Of a stretch of DNA of 64,000 nucleotides, positions 35,324 to 46,317 are shown in pieces. Source of the stretch: Candidatus Saccharimonadota bacterium. GTDB taxonomy: Bacteria > Patescibacteriota > Saccharimonadia > Saccharimonadales > Saccharimonadaceae. Below the pieces are notes generated by a model. That model was not told the origin of the DNA. It worked only from the letters and a program-made list of their open reading frames with translations, and did no database searches. The DNA is taken from the NCBI GenBank assembly GCA_017460105.1, contig JAFUBS010000004.1:1-64000 (forward strand). The letters run 5' to 3'. Numbering within the stretch: position 1 is the stretch's first letter; each line of letters starts with the position of its first letter. Both the position numbers and the translations under genes were made by a program.

Positions 35324-35767
35324 ATGAATATTTTTAGATTTTTCCAAACAGTACTACCAAAGACTTCTCGTGTTAAAAGATATAGAAGAAAGCGATTTCG
35401 TATTTGGGCTCGCAAAAAAGTCGAACTTGAATTCAATGGAAGACAAACAAACTTTCATGAGGGTGAAATATATTGGGCTGGTATCGGTCAGAATATTGGC
35501 TCGGAAATCTACGGAAAAGGAGATGGATTTGCGCGTCCAGTTTTGATATATCGGAAACTTGGAAAATATAACTTTCTTGCTATTCCGCTTACGTCGAAGG
35601 AGCATGTGGGGACGTGGTATATATCCTTTTATCACCGCGGAAGGAAAGAAACGGCGGTTTTGTCTCAAATTAGAGTGTTAAGCCCAAAAAGACTTTACCG
35701 CAAAATGGGACAAATCGACAATGCGGATTACATAAAAATCCGCAAGGCTTTTCGAAAACTCTATTAA
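35324..35767 (+). CDS. PemK/MazF-like toxin-family protein
   Basis: 147 residues from ATG 35324; an in-frame TTG at 35285 would add 13. A basic N-terminal extension (VKRYRRKRFRIWARKK) precedes a domain with FHEGEIYWAGIGQNIGSE, GDGFARPVLIYRKL and FLAIPLTSKEH, the pattern of PemK/MazF ribonuclease toxins (RPV strand and Thr/Ser active region). No antitoxin gene is adjacent on either side, so it may be solitary, host-tamed or paired elsewhere. It follows the decayed surface gene and shares an upstream repeat with the ORF6N gene at 872. Confidence 0.75.
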   Translation: MNIFRFFQTVLPKTSRVKRYRRKRFRIWARKKVELEFNGRQTNFHEGEIYWAGIGQNIGSEIYGKGDGFARPVLIYRKLGKYNFLAIPLTSKEHVGTWYISFYHRGRKETAVLSQIRVLSPKRLYRKMGQIDNADYIKIRKAFRKLY

Positions 35768-35773
35768 AAAATG

Positions 35774-35809
35774 CCCCCAGTTGCCTGGGGTAGGTCGGGA
35801 AAATCCCGA
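35774..35809. terminator. Tandem hairpins between convergent genes
   Basis: CCCCAG/CTGGGG (within 35774-35790) and TCGGGA/TCCCGA (35795-35809) lie between the MazF-like gene and the oppositely read FtsA-like gene. No long T run on either strand, so termination is likely but weakly supported. Confidence 0.45.
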
Positions 35810-35858
35810 ATATATTATTATTGTAGCATAGATTACTCCAAAGTCAACCCCTCAATTA

Positions 35859-37082
35859 TTAGTTTTGCAAGATTTTGGCGATGCGGGCGCGGAGTTTGTT
35901 TTCTTCGGGGGCGCCGGCGAGAGTATCAGTGCCGACACGGAGCAGTCCAAGCGCGGTAGCAAACGAATGGTCGAGAGCGAAATTTTCTTCGTATTTAAGA
36001 TTTGGTAATTCGGTGACGTCGATTAAATGAATAATTGGACGGCGCGAAAACGGTAAATTCGTATACCAATCAGAAATTGCCAGTTGTTCTTGGAGCAGCG
36101 ACAATCCGGCTCCACCGCCACATAGCATAATGTTGCGCGGCAAACTACCAAGGGAATCAAATTCTTCAAGTGCGACTTCCACGCCGGTCAACCAGACACT
36201 GAGATTACGAGAGAGCGCAGTCTCTACTCTGGCTTTCAGACGATCGTCTAGTTTGCCAGAGTCATAATCTAGTTTGTATTGCTCGGCAGTGTCAAAATCC
36301 ACTCCGAGCGCTTCTTCGATTTGATGCGTGAAGCTACGTCCGCCGATAGAAAACATCTTGGTGCCTTCGACGCCGCCATCCTCGATTACTGCAATATCTG
36401 TAGTGCCGCCACCAATATCCATAACAATACCAGAATAATTAGAATCCAAATCGTCACCCAGACAGGCACGGCAAACTGCGAATGGCTCCACTGCGACAGT
36501 AAGCAAATCCAGGTTGAGCTCCGCGCAAACCTTCTCGATGGCGGCGATATGAATCATCGGGGCGAAAGCCGTATAAAACTGAATAACAATATCTGAGCCT
36601 TTGAATCCAATTGGATTGCTAATCTTGTAACCATCGATGGTGAGGGAAACAATCGCGGAATTAATCAATGTGACTTCGACATTTTCGTTACCGGTCTCTA
36701 GAGCAACACTCTTCTTGGCATACTCGCCGGATTTTTGTTGAACTTTTTTGATAATTTCATTCATTTCTTCGTTTGTAATGGGCTTGTTTGGCTCTTTGCG
36801 AGTATAACGAACCGTGGAAGTACTACCTTTGACTAGCTCGCCAGCTACGCCAACCACCGTAGTTTCTGCGTGCTCGCCAGTCTGCTTCTCGACTGCGAGC
36901 AAGGCTTCTTCGCAAGTACCGACGACGGCTGGAATATCTGCAATCGCGCCAGCGTACATGCTGCCTTCGCGTTGCTTTGCCTTGCCAATGCCAAGCACCT
37001 CAATATCACCGTGCTTGCCCTGCTTTGCAAGAACGGCTTTGACGAATTCTGTACCAATATCTAATCCAAGAATCGTGCTCAT
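35859..37082 (-). CDS. FtsA/PilM-type actin-like ATPase
   Basis: 407 residues. Actin-fold motifs: LGLDIGTEFVKAV (phosphate 1), VMDIGGGTTDIAVI (phosphate 2), NIMLCGGGAGLSLL (adenosine), plus an SHS2-like insertion at ~85-190 as in FtsA and PilM. FtsA would tether FtsZ to the membrane and PilM would act in type IV pili; there is no C-terminal amphipathic helix of the FtsA kind, and no pilus or fts genes lie nearby, so I leave it open. The start overlaps the rluB-like stop (ATGA) and is 6 bp after TGTTATAAT, allowing both coupled and leaderless expression. Confidence 0.85.
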   Translation of the reverse strand: MSTILGLDIGTEFVKAVLAKQGKHGDIEVLGIGKAKQREGSMYAGAIADIPAVVGTCEEALLAVEKQTGEHAETTVVGVAGELVKGSTSTVRYTRKEPNKPITNEEMNEIIKKVQQKSGEYAKKSVALETGNENVEVTLINSAIVSLTIDGYKISNPIGFKGSDIVIQFYTAFAPMIHIAAIEKVCAELNLDLLTVAVEPFAVCRACLGDDLDSNYSGIVMDIGGGTTDIAVIEDGGVEGTKMFSIGGRSFTHQIEEALGVDFDTAEQYKLDYDSGKLDDRLKARVETALSRNLSVWLTGVEVALEEFDSLGSLPRNIMLCGGGAGLSLLQEQLAISDWYTNLPFSRRPIIHLIDVTELPNLKYEENFALDHSFATALGLLRVGTDTLAGAPEENKLRARIAKILQN

Positions 37083-37855
37083 GGTTTTATTATAACATAT
37101 TTTCCAGGTTTTAGACCGGAGAGCTCATATTTGCCAAATTGAGTGCGGTGGAGCATAGTGACTCTGTATCCGAGGGCAGCAAATGTGCGACGGATTTGAC
37201 GGTTGCGGCCCTCGGAAAGAGCCACTTGATATAAAGGATAAGAATCATTTTTCCCGAGGCCGCGTCGCTCGCTCCCGTCGCCACGGGGCTCGCGCGCTAA
37301 TTCTCGCGCTGCCGCGCTCCGAAATGCCTCGGAAAAAAGATTCTTATCCTGTTTTACCACCGTGAACTTGCTGGGGCCGTCGTCGAGCATTATGCCGTAG
37401 TCGGAAATCATTTGCTGATGCAATGGCTCTAGCGGATGATCGAGTTCTACTTCGTAGATTTTTTCTTTGTGAAATTTTGGGTGAGTCATCTGGAAGGCAA
37501 AATCACCATCATTGGTCAGCAGAATAAGGCCAGAGGAATCTTTATCCAAACGACCAACGGTTTTTAGCTTCTGGAATTCTGGCGGGAGAAGCTCATATAG
37601 CGTCGGCGCAGCGCCTTGGGCGCGACGAGAACAAACATATCCAACTGGTTTATTAAAAGCGATATAAGTATATTCCGTTTCAAACGGAACTATATTTTTA
37701 TTATAGCATACTTTACTGGTTTTGTCAATTCTAGCACCGAGAACAGCTGTCTTGCCATCCACTGTGACTTTGCCAGCCGCAATTGCGTCGTCCGCTTCGC
37801 GACGAGAGAGGCCGAGGCGTGCGGCCAAGAACTTATTAAGCCTGAGCTGTTCCAT
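37079..37855 (-). CDS. RsuA/RluB-family 23S/16S rRNA pseudouridine synthase with palindromic insertion
   Basis: 258 residues from ATG 37855 (MEQLRLNKFLAARLGLS); a start at 37972 would lie deep in the response-regulator gene. N-terminal S4 RNA-binding domain (LSRREADDAIAAGKVTVDG), then a catalytic domain with FNKPVGYVCSRR and GRLDKDSSGLILLTNDG (catalytic Asp). About 39 extra residues (NLFSEAFRSAAARELAREPRG... to DSYP) between VVKQDK and LYQVALSEG are encoded by the 116-bp palindrome at 37235-37350. Overlaps the response regulator by 20 bp and the FtsA-like gene by 3-4 bp. Confidence 0.92.
   Translation of the reverse strand: MEQLRLNKFLAARLGLSRREADDAIAAGKVTVDGKTAVLGARIDKTSKVCYNKNIVPFETEYTYIAFNKPVGYVCSRRAQGAAPTLYELLPPEFQKLKTVGRLDKDSSGLILLTNDGDFAFQMTHPKFHKEKIYEVELDHPLEPLHQQMISDYGIMLDDGPSKFTVVKQDKNLFSEAFRSAAARELAREPRGDGSERRGLGKNDSYPLYQVALSEGRNRQIRRTFAALGYRVTMLHRTQFGKYELSGLKPGKYVIIKP
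37235..37350 (-). repeat. Palindromic coding element, family 3 (copy in rluB-like gene)
   Basis: Plus-strand AGGATAAGAATC...CCCGAGGC (37235-37260) is matched by GCCTCGG...GATTCTTATCCT (37326-37350) with one mismatch and one gap. The core is GC-rich (CCCGTCGCCACGGGG hairpin) and unrelated to families 1 and 2. Read in frame. Confidence 0.88.
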
Positions 37856-38402
37856 TGTAGCCCTGTGAGCCGAGCCCGTTCTGTACTTCGAAAATCTGCC
37901 CAGTGGCCGGGGAATCATTGGAAACCGTCGCTGGTGCGACCTGCTGTGGTGCCGCGGCGACACCTGGTGCAACTGGGGCAGTAGCAGGGGCTGCTTGCGC
38001 TGGAGCCTGGCCAGCAGCTGCTTGCGCTGGAGCAGTACGGTCTCCTAGTTCTTCATGAATTGCATTCACGACGTCTTCGATGCCAACCTGCGATTTCACT
38101 AAATAGCGATTGGCTCCGAGCCTTTCGCCACGTGCACGTTGATCGTCGCCAGAAAGCGCCGTCATCATAATTACCTTGATGTTGGCAGTCTCTGGTGTGG
38201 TGCGAAGAATGTCTAGCATGTCGAAACCAGAAATTTTTGGCATCATGACATCGGAAAGGATTAAGTCCGGCTTTTCGCGGACTGCTACGGCAAGGGCTTC
38301 TTCACCGTCACCGGCCGAAACTACTTCATAACCGTCGGCTGCAATACGAATACTATATATCTCGCGGAGTGCCGCGTCATCTTCTACTACCATTACTTTC
38401 AT
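37836..38402 (-). CDS. Response regulator, receiver domain with Ala/Pro-rich tail
   Basis: 188 residues. Receiver domain 1-~122: acidic pair Glu7-Asp8, phospho-acceptor Asp51 in LILSDVMMP, Thr in MMTALSG and Lys in YLVKSQ. No DNA-binding or enzymatic output follows; instead residues ~125-188 are a low-complexity Ala/Pro/Gln tail (APAQAAAGQAPAQAA). Likely signals by protein contact. Its start overlaps the end of the histidine kinase (ATG at 38402, kinase stop 38399), so they are a coupled pair. Confidence 0.9.
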   Translation of the reverse strand: MKVMVVEDDAALREIYSIRIAADGYEVVSAGDGEEALAVAVREKPDLILSDVMMPKISGFDMLDILRTTPETANIKVIMMTALSGDDQRARGERLGANRYLVKSQVGIEDVVNAIHEELGDRTAPAQAAAGQAPAQAAPATAPVAPGVAAAPQQVAPATVSNDSPATGQIFEVQNGLGSQGYNGTAQA

Positions 38403-39856
38403 TGGGGAATTCCTCCGTTTATATTATTATTGATGATATTTTGATTACTTGGTATTGGTTGAACAAGTGGCTGAGCTGGCGGTGTGGGCGGTGCGGGTGA
38501 TTGAACTGGTGGAGCGGGTGGAGTCGGCTGAATGGGCGGTGTGGTGGCGGGCACCGGCGGGGCTGCCGGATTGGAAACGACGGGCTGAACGGGCTGAACA
38601 GGCTGAATAGGCTGAGCGGTGGGTTGTGGGGCAGGCTGTGGGGTAGGTGCAGCAGACGTCTGATTAATCATCTCTGCATTGCGTACGGCAATCATGCGTT
38701 TTTCGTATTCCTCGCCAGAAATGCGTGGCAAAGAAACGTAGAAGGTAGAGCCATCGCCAAAGGCAGATTCTGCCCAAACGCGACCACCCATGGCCTCTAC
38801 ACGCTGCTTGACAAGATAGAGCCCGAGTCCAGTACCGCCAACTTCGCGAGTATCAGAGTTGTCGGAACGGTAGAATTTTTGGAAAATATGTTGAAGGTCG
38901 TCAGAAGAGATGCCGACTCCGGTATCTGTAACATTAATTAATGCACGATCACCATCGCCAAGAACTCCCACATAGACAGAACCACCGGATGGAGTATATT
39001 TAATGGCATTGTCGAGCAGGTTGTCCATTATCTCACGCAGGAATCCAATATCTACAAAGCCATAGATTACCTGGTCTAGACGACGCGGGTCGCTATCGAA
39101 TTCTGATTCTTTAGTGCCAAAACGAAAATTGAGCCCGGCTTCTTTCATACGTGTAATATAATCGTCGGCAATCTTTTTGACTTCGCCAGTCATTTCTACT
39201 GGGACAAATTGCGGACGGATGCGACCGTCATCCAGCTTTGTAACATCTAGCAAGTCGTGAAAGAGCCTGCCGAGATGCTGCGAGGCCGCATGGGCGGACT
39301 CTAGATAGCCACGGGCGCGTTCATCAATTGTGGCAGTCTGCGGATTGAGCGCCAGGGAAAGGTAGCCGTCGATTGTGGCGACCGGAGTGCGCATTTCGTG
39401 TGAAGCCGTAGAAATAAATTCGGTCTGTTCGCCTTCTTCGGCGAGTTCTTTGGCGATATTACGGAAAGTAATAATTCGTTTGTCGCCCTGAACTGGTAGA
39501 ACTGAAATAGCAATTGGAATGCGCTTGGCGCTGGGACCAGAAATCAAGCAACAGGCGTATTTGTCTAAAGCCTGACCAGTCTTCATTGCGATAGTGAGAG
39601 GATTCTCCGCTTCGGAAAGTTCGCGACCTTCTTTAGTCTCGATCTTTACCAGCAAGCCGTAGTCTAGGCTAATTGCATTTTCGGCCGAACCGCAATCCAG
39701 CATAATTACGGCTGCAGGATTGACGTATTGGATAATTCCGAGCTTGTCGGTCAATATCACACCATCATGAATGGTGCGTAGCGCTAGCTCGGCATAGTTT
39801 TCTTGTGCCGGAGCCTTAGCGGGAGCTGTTGATGTTTGTCGTTTGAAAAAGCTCAT
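38399..39856 (-). CDS. Cytoplasmic PAS histidine kinase with Pro-rich tail
   Basis: 485 residues, no membrane helix. PAS-like sensor (~25-135, TIHDGVILTDKLGIIQYVNPAA), HisKA with phospho-acceptor His153 in STASHEMRTPV, then HATPase_c with NLLDNAIKYTPSGG (N box), VTDTGVGIS (G1), F box FQKFYRS and GGTGLGLYLVK (G2). Residues ~400-470 are a Pro/Gln/Val low-complexity region (repeated QPVQPV, PPAPPV). A soluble kinase with PAS suggests an intracellular cue. Both partners carry long disordered tails. Confidence 0.93.
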   Translation of the reverse strand: MSFFKRQTSTAPAKAPAQENYAELALRTIHDGVILTDKLGIIQYVNPAAVIMLDCGSAENAISLDYGLLVKIETKEGRELSEAENPLTIAMKTGQALDKYACCLISGPSAKRIPIAISVLPVQGDKRIITFRNIAKELAEEGEQTEFISTASHEMRTPVATIDGYLSLALNPQTATIDERARGYLESAHAASQHLGRLFHDLLDVTKLDDGRIRPQFVPVEMTGEVKKIADDYITRMKEAGLNFRFGTKESEFDSDPRRLDQVIYGFVDIGFLREIMDNLLDNAIKYTPSGGSVYVGVLGDGDRALINVTDTGVGISSDDLQHIFQKFYRSDNSDTREVGGTGLGLYLVKQRVEAMGGRVWAESAFGDGSTFYVSLPRISGEEYEKRMIAVRNAEMINQTSAAPTPQPAPQPTAQPIQPVQPVQPVVSNPAAPPVPATTPPIQPTPPAPPVQSPAPPTPPAQPLVQPIPSNQNIINNNINGGIPQ

Positions 39857-39906
39857 TCTAATACTAATTTTAACACAAGCTTCACAAAATGTGGTATATT
39901 TTAAGT

Positions 39907-41652
39907 ATGAATAAAGACGTCATTTATATTGAACCAGAGGATGATATTACCGATATCATTGCCAAAATCGAAAATTCAAAAGAAAAAATCGTCGCCTTAG
40001 TTCCGCCAAAGAAATCTGGAGTTTTGCGTAGTATTGTAAATATCAAGTTGATTGCTAAGTCGGGAGCCGCTGTCGGCAAAAACGTCGTCCTGGTAACGAC
40101 CGATCCGTCGGTAGTCAAGCTTGCTGCTACTGCAAAATTGCCAGTCACGAAGAATTTACAGTCTGCGCCTACGGTGCCTAGTGATGAAATTGTTGATGAA
40201 GAAGTCACTAAAGCTGATGTCGTAGTGGCGGAAGAAACTGACGATGGCGAGGAAGTCGTAGAAACAAAAGAAATCGAAGAAGAGTCTGAGGAAACCGATG
40301 AGGCGTCAGACGACGAGACGGTCGACAACGATTCCGAAAAAGACATTGATACTAAAGAAGATGCCGAGACAGATGAAAAAGATGAACCGACAGAAGATGA
40401 CGCAAAGAAAGACAAGAAAAAGGCCGTCAAAGGAAAACTAGCGAACAGCAAGAACAAAGTGCTTCGCTGGATTGGTGAGCACAAAAAAATCGCGATTGCG
40501 GGTGCAATAGGATTGGTCTTACTAATTATAGTTGGAATTTGGGCTTTTGCGATTGCACCAGCCGTCACTTTGACGATTGGACTCAGAACGACTTCGGCGA
40601 ATTTCTCCGAAAACGTTACGTTTACAGACAAAGCAGAAGAAGAGAATGCATCCGAAGGCAAGTTTTACCTAACCGAGAAAAAGATTGAGAGTAAGGCCGA
40701 AAAAGAGTTCGAAGCGACAGGCAAGAAAGATATCGGTGAGCACGCCAGCGGACAGATTGCGGTCACAGCATATCTCCGTTCTGGCTCAATAGTAGTCCCG
40801 GCGGGCACAATTTTCACCTACAAAGGCTTGGCATACTCTTCAGCTGCAGCAATCACGCTAGCCTATGACGGCTCGGACGATACTGTTTGTCTGAACAAAG
40901 GTGACACAGCGAGCCTTGTCAAGAATGGGTGTATGGTGTCTGGCAGGACAGACATTGTCGCAGTAGAGCCGGGTGAGAAATACAACGTAGAAAAATCCGA
41001 AACTGGCTGGAGCGTAGGGCTAGATGTCACTGCCTATGCCTATACTGCAATGACGGGTGGTACATCTAATGTTATCACGGTAGTACAGCAATCAGATATT
41101 GATGCGGTCGCTAAGGAGATTGAGACTTCGAGTGGTTCCGACAACAAGACAAAGCTATACGATACTATTGATACCGACACTAACATCATTATCGATAGCA
41201 GCTTCAAACAACACGTCGGCGACGTGGTGTCTACTCCTGCTGTTGGCGAGGAGGTAAAGGAAGGCACCAAACCAAAAGTGAGCATCACCACTACGGATTC
41301 TGTTTATATCATTGACAAGACCAAGGTGGAGGAGTTTATTTCTGAAAAGGCCAAGTTGGCGGACAATTTTAAGATTTATTCGATGAATGATCCATTTGTG
41401 GAGAATTTCTTGAAGGCCGAATCTGGATACACTGGCAAGCTAAAGACTTCGTATACTTCCGGTCCAAAGGTGACAGAGAACGAAATCGTAGAAATCGTCA
41501 AAGGCAAGGGCCTCGGCGTAGCGCAGCACGACCTCAAAGATATTGACGGAATAGGCACTATTAGGATTGATACTTCATTCCCGTGGGTGATGTCAGTCCC
41601 AAATAATCCAGACAAGATTACGGTGATTTTGGAAGTAGCCGAAAATAAATAG
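39907..41652 (+). CDS. Large single-pass membrane protein, unknown
   Basis: 581 residues from ATG 39907, 6 bp after TGGTATATT. A cytoplasmic N-terminal domain (~1-95: IEPEDDITDIIAKIENSK, VALVPPKKSGVLRSIVNIKL, VVLVTTDPSVVKLAATAKLP) is followed by a long acidic Glu/Asp/Lys stretch (~100-175), one membrane helix (~195-218) and an extracytoplasmic beta-rich region of about 360 residues. The N-terminal pattern occurs in CPR proteins sometimes annotated as baseplate J-like; I regard that name as unproven. It is followed 14 bp later by the RuvX-MltG gene. Confidence 0.75.
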   Translation: MNKDVIYIEPEDDITDIIAKIENSKEKIVALVPPKKSGVLRSIVNIKLIAKSGAAVGKNVVLVTTDPSVVKLAATAKLPVTKNLQSAPTVPSDEIVDEEVTKADVVVAEETDDGEEVVETKEIEEESEETDEASDDETVDNDSEKDIDTKEDAETDEKDEPTEDDAKKDKKKAVKGKLANSKNKVLRWIGEHKKIAIAGAIGLVLLIIVGIWAFAIAPAVTLTIGLRTTSANFSENVTFTDKAEEENASEGKFYLTEKKIESKAEKEFEATGKKDIGEHASGQIAVTAYLRSGSIVVPAGTIFTYKGLAYSSAAAITLAYDGSDDTVCLNKGDTASLVKNGCMVSGRTDIVAVEPGEKYNVEKSETGWSVGLDVTAYAYTAMTGGTSNVITVVQQSDIDAVAKEIETSSGSDNKTKLYDTIDTDTNIIIDSSFKQHVGDVVSTPAVGEEVKEGTKPKVSITTTDSVYIIDKTKVEEFISEKAKLADNFKIYSMNDPFVENFLKAESGYTGKLKTSYTSGPKVTENEIVEIVKGKGLGVAQHDLKDIDGIGTIRIDTSFPWVMSVPNNPDKITVILEVAENK

Positions 41653-41666
41653 TGTGGGAGTAAAAG

Positions 41667-43072
41667 ATGCGAATAATTGGCCTAGATGTAGGTGAAAAAC
41701 GAATTGGTGTTGCGAAAGCAGATTCTGATACCAGGATTGCAATTCCGGTGGGATTCATTCTGGTTGATGGCAATGAGTGGCAGGAAATCGCCCGAATTGC
41801 CAGAATGAATAACACGGATTGGTTTGTGCTCGGTTTGCCACGTAGTAATGATGGTAATGAAACGGCGCAAAGTATGTACGTACGAAACTTCGCCAAGACC
41901 ATGGTCGAGAAAATCCCGAATGCCAAAATTCGCCTTCAGGACGAATCGCTGACTTCAGTTGAAGCAGAATACCGTCTGAAGCAACGTAAGAAAAAATACG
42001 AAAAGGGCGAAATTGACGCCGAAGCCGCTTCGATTATTCTGCAGGATTTCTTGGAGAGCTTTAAGCCAGCAGAGATGAATGTCGAAGGAGGCGCGTCTGT
42101 TTCTTCCGCAAATACAGAGATGAGCACGGTGCAGCAAGTTGCCCAAAATGCTGCAAGTATCGCCAAGAAAGAAGTTGACAAAGCCACTCTAGAGGTGAAG
42201 AAGGCGAAGGTAAAGACCAAGAAGGCGTTGGCGTGGTTCGTGGTACCGCCGATAGTAATAGTAATCATCTTGCTGGGTATTACTGCAGTTTTGAAATACC
42301 GTGACCATGTTCGTGCCGAACGCGAGGCAGAGTACGCTCGCCAAGAAGCGGAGATGAAGGCGGAGACTTTTGACTTTACAATCCTGCCTGGCGAAACGAT
42401 TTTTGACGTCAAAGAGAAGCTGATAAAAAAGGGCTATACTCCAGAAGAAGTCGAGGCTGGGTTCAACGCAGAATATGATTTTGATTTCCTAAAAGAGCGC
42501 CCAGAAGGTGCGAGCTTAGAGGGATATTTGTATCCAGAAACGCATAATTATTATGCTGATGCTACTGTACAGGATATACTTACTAAGTATCTAGAAGGGA
42601 TGCAGACGGCAATACAAGACAACAATTTGGTAGAGCGGTTCGGCGCACAGGGCCTAAATCTATTCGAAGGAATCACCTTGGCGTCGGTAGTACAAAAGGA
42701 GGCTGTACCAGGCGAGCAAGGAACAGTGTCACAAGTATTCTTGTCTAGACTCAAACTGGGATGGAAAATGGGGAGTGACGTAACGGTATCTTATGCCCTA
42801 GACGTAGTGGATCCGGAGCGTGAGACATACAAAGACAATTCTGCGGCACTCAAGATAGATTCTTGTTATAACACCAGATTGTATACTGGTTTGCCGTGCG
42901 GCCCAATCTCTAATCCGAGCCTTTCTTCTCTGATATCAGTAGCTGAGCCGACCAATACTTCTTATCTCTATTTCTTGACAGGAGACGACGGAATGATGTA
43001 TTATAGTTATACAGAGTATGAGCACAATCAAAATGCGATTTTGCATTGTCAAGAACTCTGTAACATTTCATT

Positions 43073-43076
<4 letters not shown>
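41667..43076 (+). CDS. RuvX (YqgF)-MltG fusion protein
   Basis: 469 residues in one uninterrupted frame. Residues 1-~132 are a complete YqgF/RuvX nuclease domain: GLDVGEKRIGVA (Asp7), VLGLPRSNDG, LQDESLTS (Glu93) and DAEAASIILQDFL (Asp117). A coiled Lys/Ala linker (~150-187) leads to a membrane helix (~189-209), then a full MltG endolytic murein transglycosylase: LysM-like start, EGYLYPETH, SVVQKEA with catalytic Glu345, and YNTRLYTGLPCGPISNP. The nuclease (pre-16S rRNA or DNA) would face the cytoplasm, the transglycosylase the outside. The two are often neighbouring genes; here they are joined. Overlaps the next gene by 4 bp. Confidence 0.92.
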
Positions 43077-45698
<2,622 letters not shown>

Positions 45699-45744
45699 AC
45701 GTTTACTTGTGGAAAACATTATTACAAAAAAGTCAAAATTTCGC

Positions 45745-45773
45745 TTGACAACGTCTCGCTTATGCTTTATTAT
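45745..45773 (+). promoter_or_regulatory. Promoter of the putative ncRNA
   Basis: TTGACA (45745-45750), 17-bp spacer, TATTAT (45768-45773); no start codon with a ribosome site follows before the terminator at 45909. Confidence 0.7.
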
Positions 45774-45779
45774 AAAAAT

Positions 45780-45935
45780 AAGCTGGTACGCTTCACAGGG
45801 GTTCCACTGATTAGTTAGTGGAGTGTGGAGACTTACATTAATAATCAAAAACAAACAGAGGATTAAAACAAACCAATGTGCCCCAAAGGGTGGGCGCGCA
45901 TCAGCGCGGAACCGGTCGCAAGGCCGGTTCTTTTT
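45780..45935 (+). ncRNA. Putative structured small RNA (~155 nt)
   Basis: A transcription unit without a plausible reading frame: a near-consensus promoter 6 bp upstream, a long 5' hairpin (CTTCACA 45791-45797 with TGTGGAG 45824-45830; inner TCCACT/AGTGGA), an A-rich single-stranded middle, a short CGCGC-ATCA-GCGCG hairpin and a strong terminator. I could not match it to SRP RNA, tmRNA or RNase P signatures; a 6S-like or regulatory RNA remains possible. Confidence 0.6.
45909..45935 (+). terminator. Rho-independent terminator of the ncRNA unit
   Basis: GAACCGG (45909-45915) pairs with CCGGTTC (45924-45930), followed by five T. Confidence 0.92.
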
Positions 45936-45997
45936 GTTATGCTTGATTTTTTATGTGTTTTGTGGTATAATTAGGGGATAGGAGGGTTGCACTTTAT

Positions 45998-46210
45998 ATG
46001 AGTAATTATGGTATTTTCTCGTCTAGAGGTATGTCTCTAGACATCATCAGGAGAGTCGGCAATAACCACAAAGGACGGTGTGCCGAAAATTGGTCCGTAT
46101 GCAAGGAAACGGACGGTACCTGGAGCGTCAGGTGCTGCGGCGATGTCGTGGCGGTCTTTACGACCGAGAACGCCGCCAAGGCGTATTATCGCAGCATGAC
46201 TTCTCTGTAA
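45998..46210 (+). CDS. Small hypothetical protein
   Basis: 70 residues. A GGTATAATTAGGGG promoter region and a GGATAGGAGGG ribosome site precede ATG. Sequence MSNYGIFSSRGMSLDIIRRV, then WSVCKETDGTWSVRCCGDVVAVFTTENAAKAYYRS: a short beta-hairpin-rich fold with three cysteines and a C-terminal helix. The second half resembles short domains that read like 'query-string' modification readers, but no family can be named. Own terminator at 46256. Confidence 0.65.
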   Translation: MSNYGIFSSRGMSLDIIRRVGNNHKGRCAENWSVCKETDGTWSVRCCGDVVAVFTTENAAKAYYRSMTSL

Positions 46211-46255
46211 ACCGTAATCAACCACGCGAAGATTCATCTTCGTATTTTAAACCCC

Positions 46256-46278
46256 GCGGAGCCTCGGCTCCGCTTTTT
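46256..46278 (+). terminator. Rho-independent terminator
   Basis: GCGGAGCC (46256-46263) pairs with GGCTCCGC (46266-46273) with a tight loop, followed by five T. Ends the gene at 45998. Confidence 0.88.
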
Positions 46279-46317
46279 CATTTTGACAGAATTTAAAAAT
46301 ATGGTAGAATAATAAAT

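Noticed and set aside
37856-37972. Upstream extension of the rluB-like protein
   Set aside because: It runs through the response-regulator C-terminus in another frame, has no S4-domain sequence, and the ATG at 37855 begins the conserved domain.
39924-40661. Long minus-strand open frame (245 codons)
   Set aside because: Ser/Thr/Val-rich antisense shadow of the Glu/Asp/Lys-rich segment of the gene at 39907; no ribosome site or recognisable motif.
45780-45935. SRP RNA, tmRNA or RNase P RNA
   Set aside because: None of their conserved cores (SRP apical loop, tRNA-like ends, P4) is present; left as an unassigned ncRNA.
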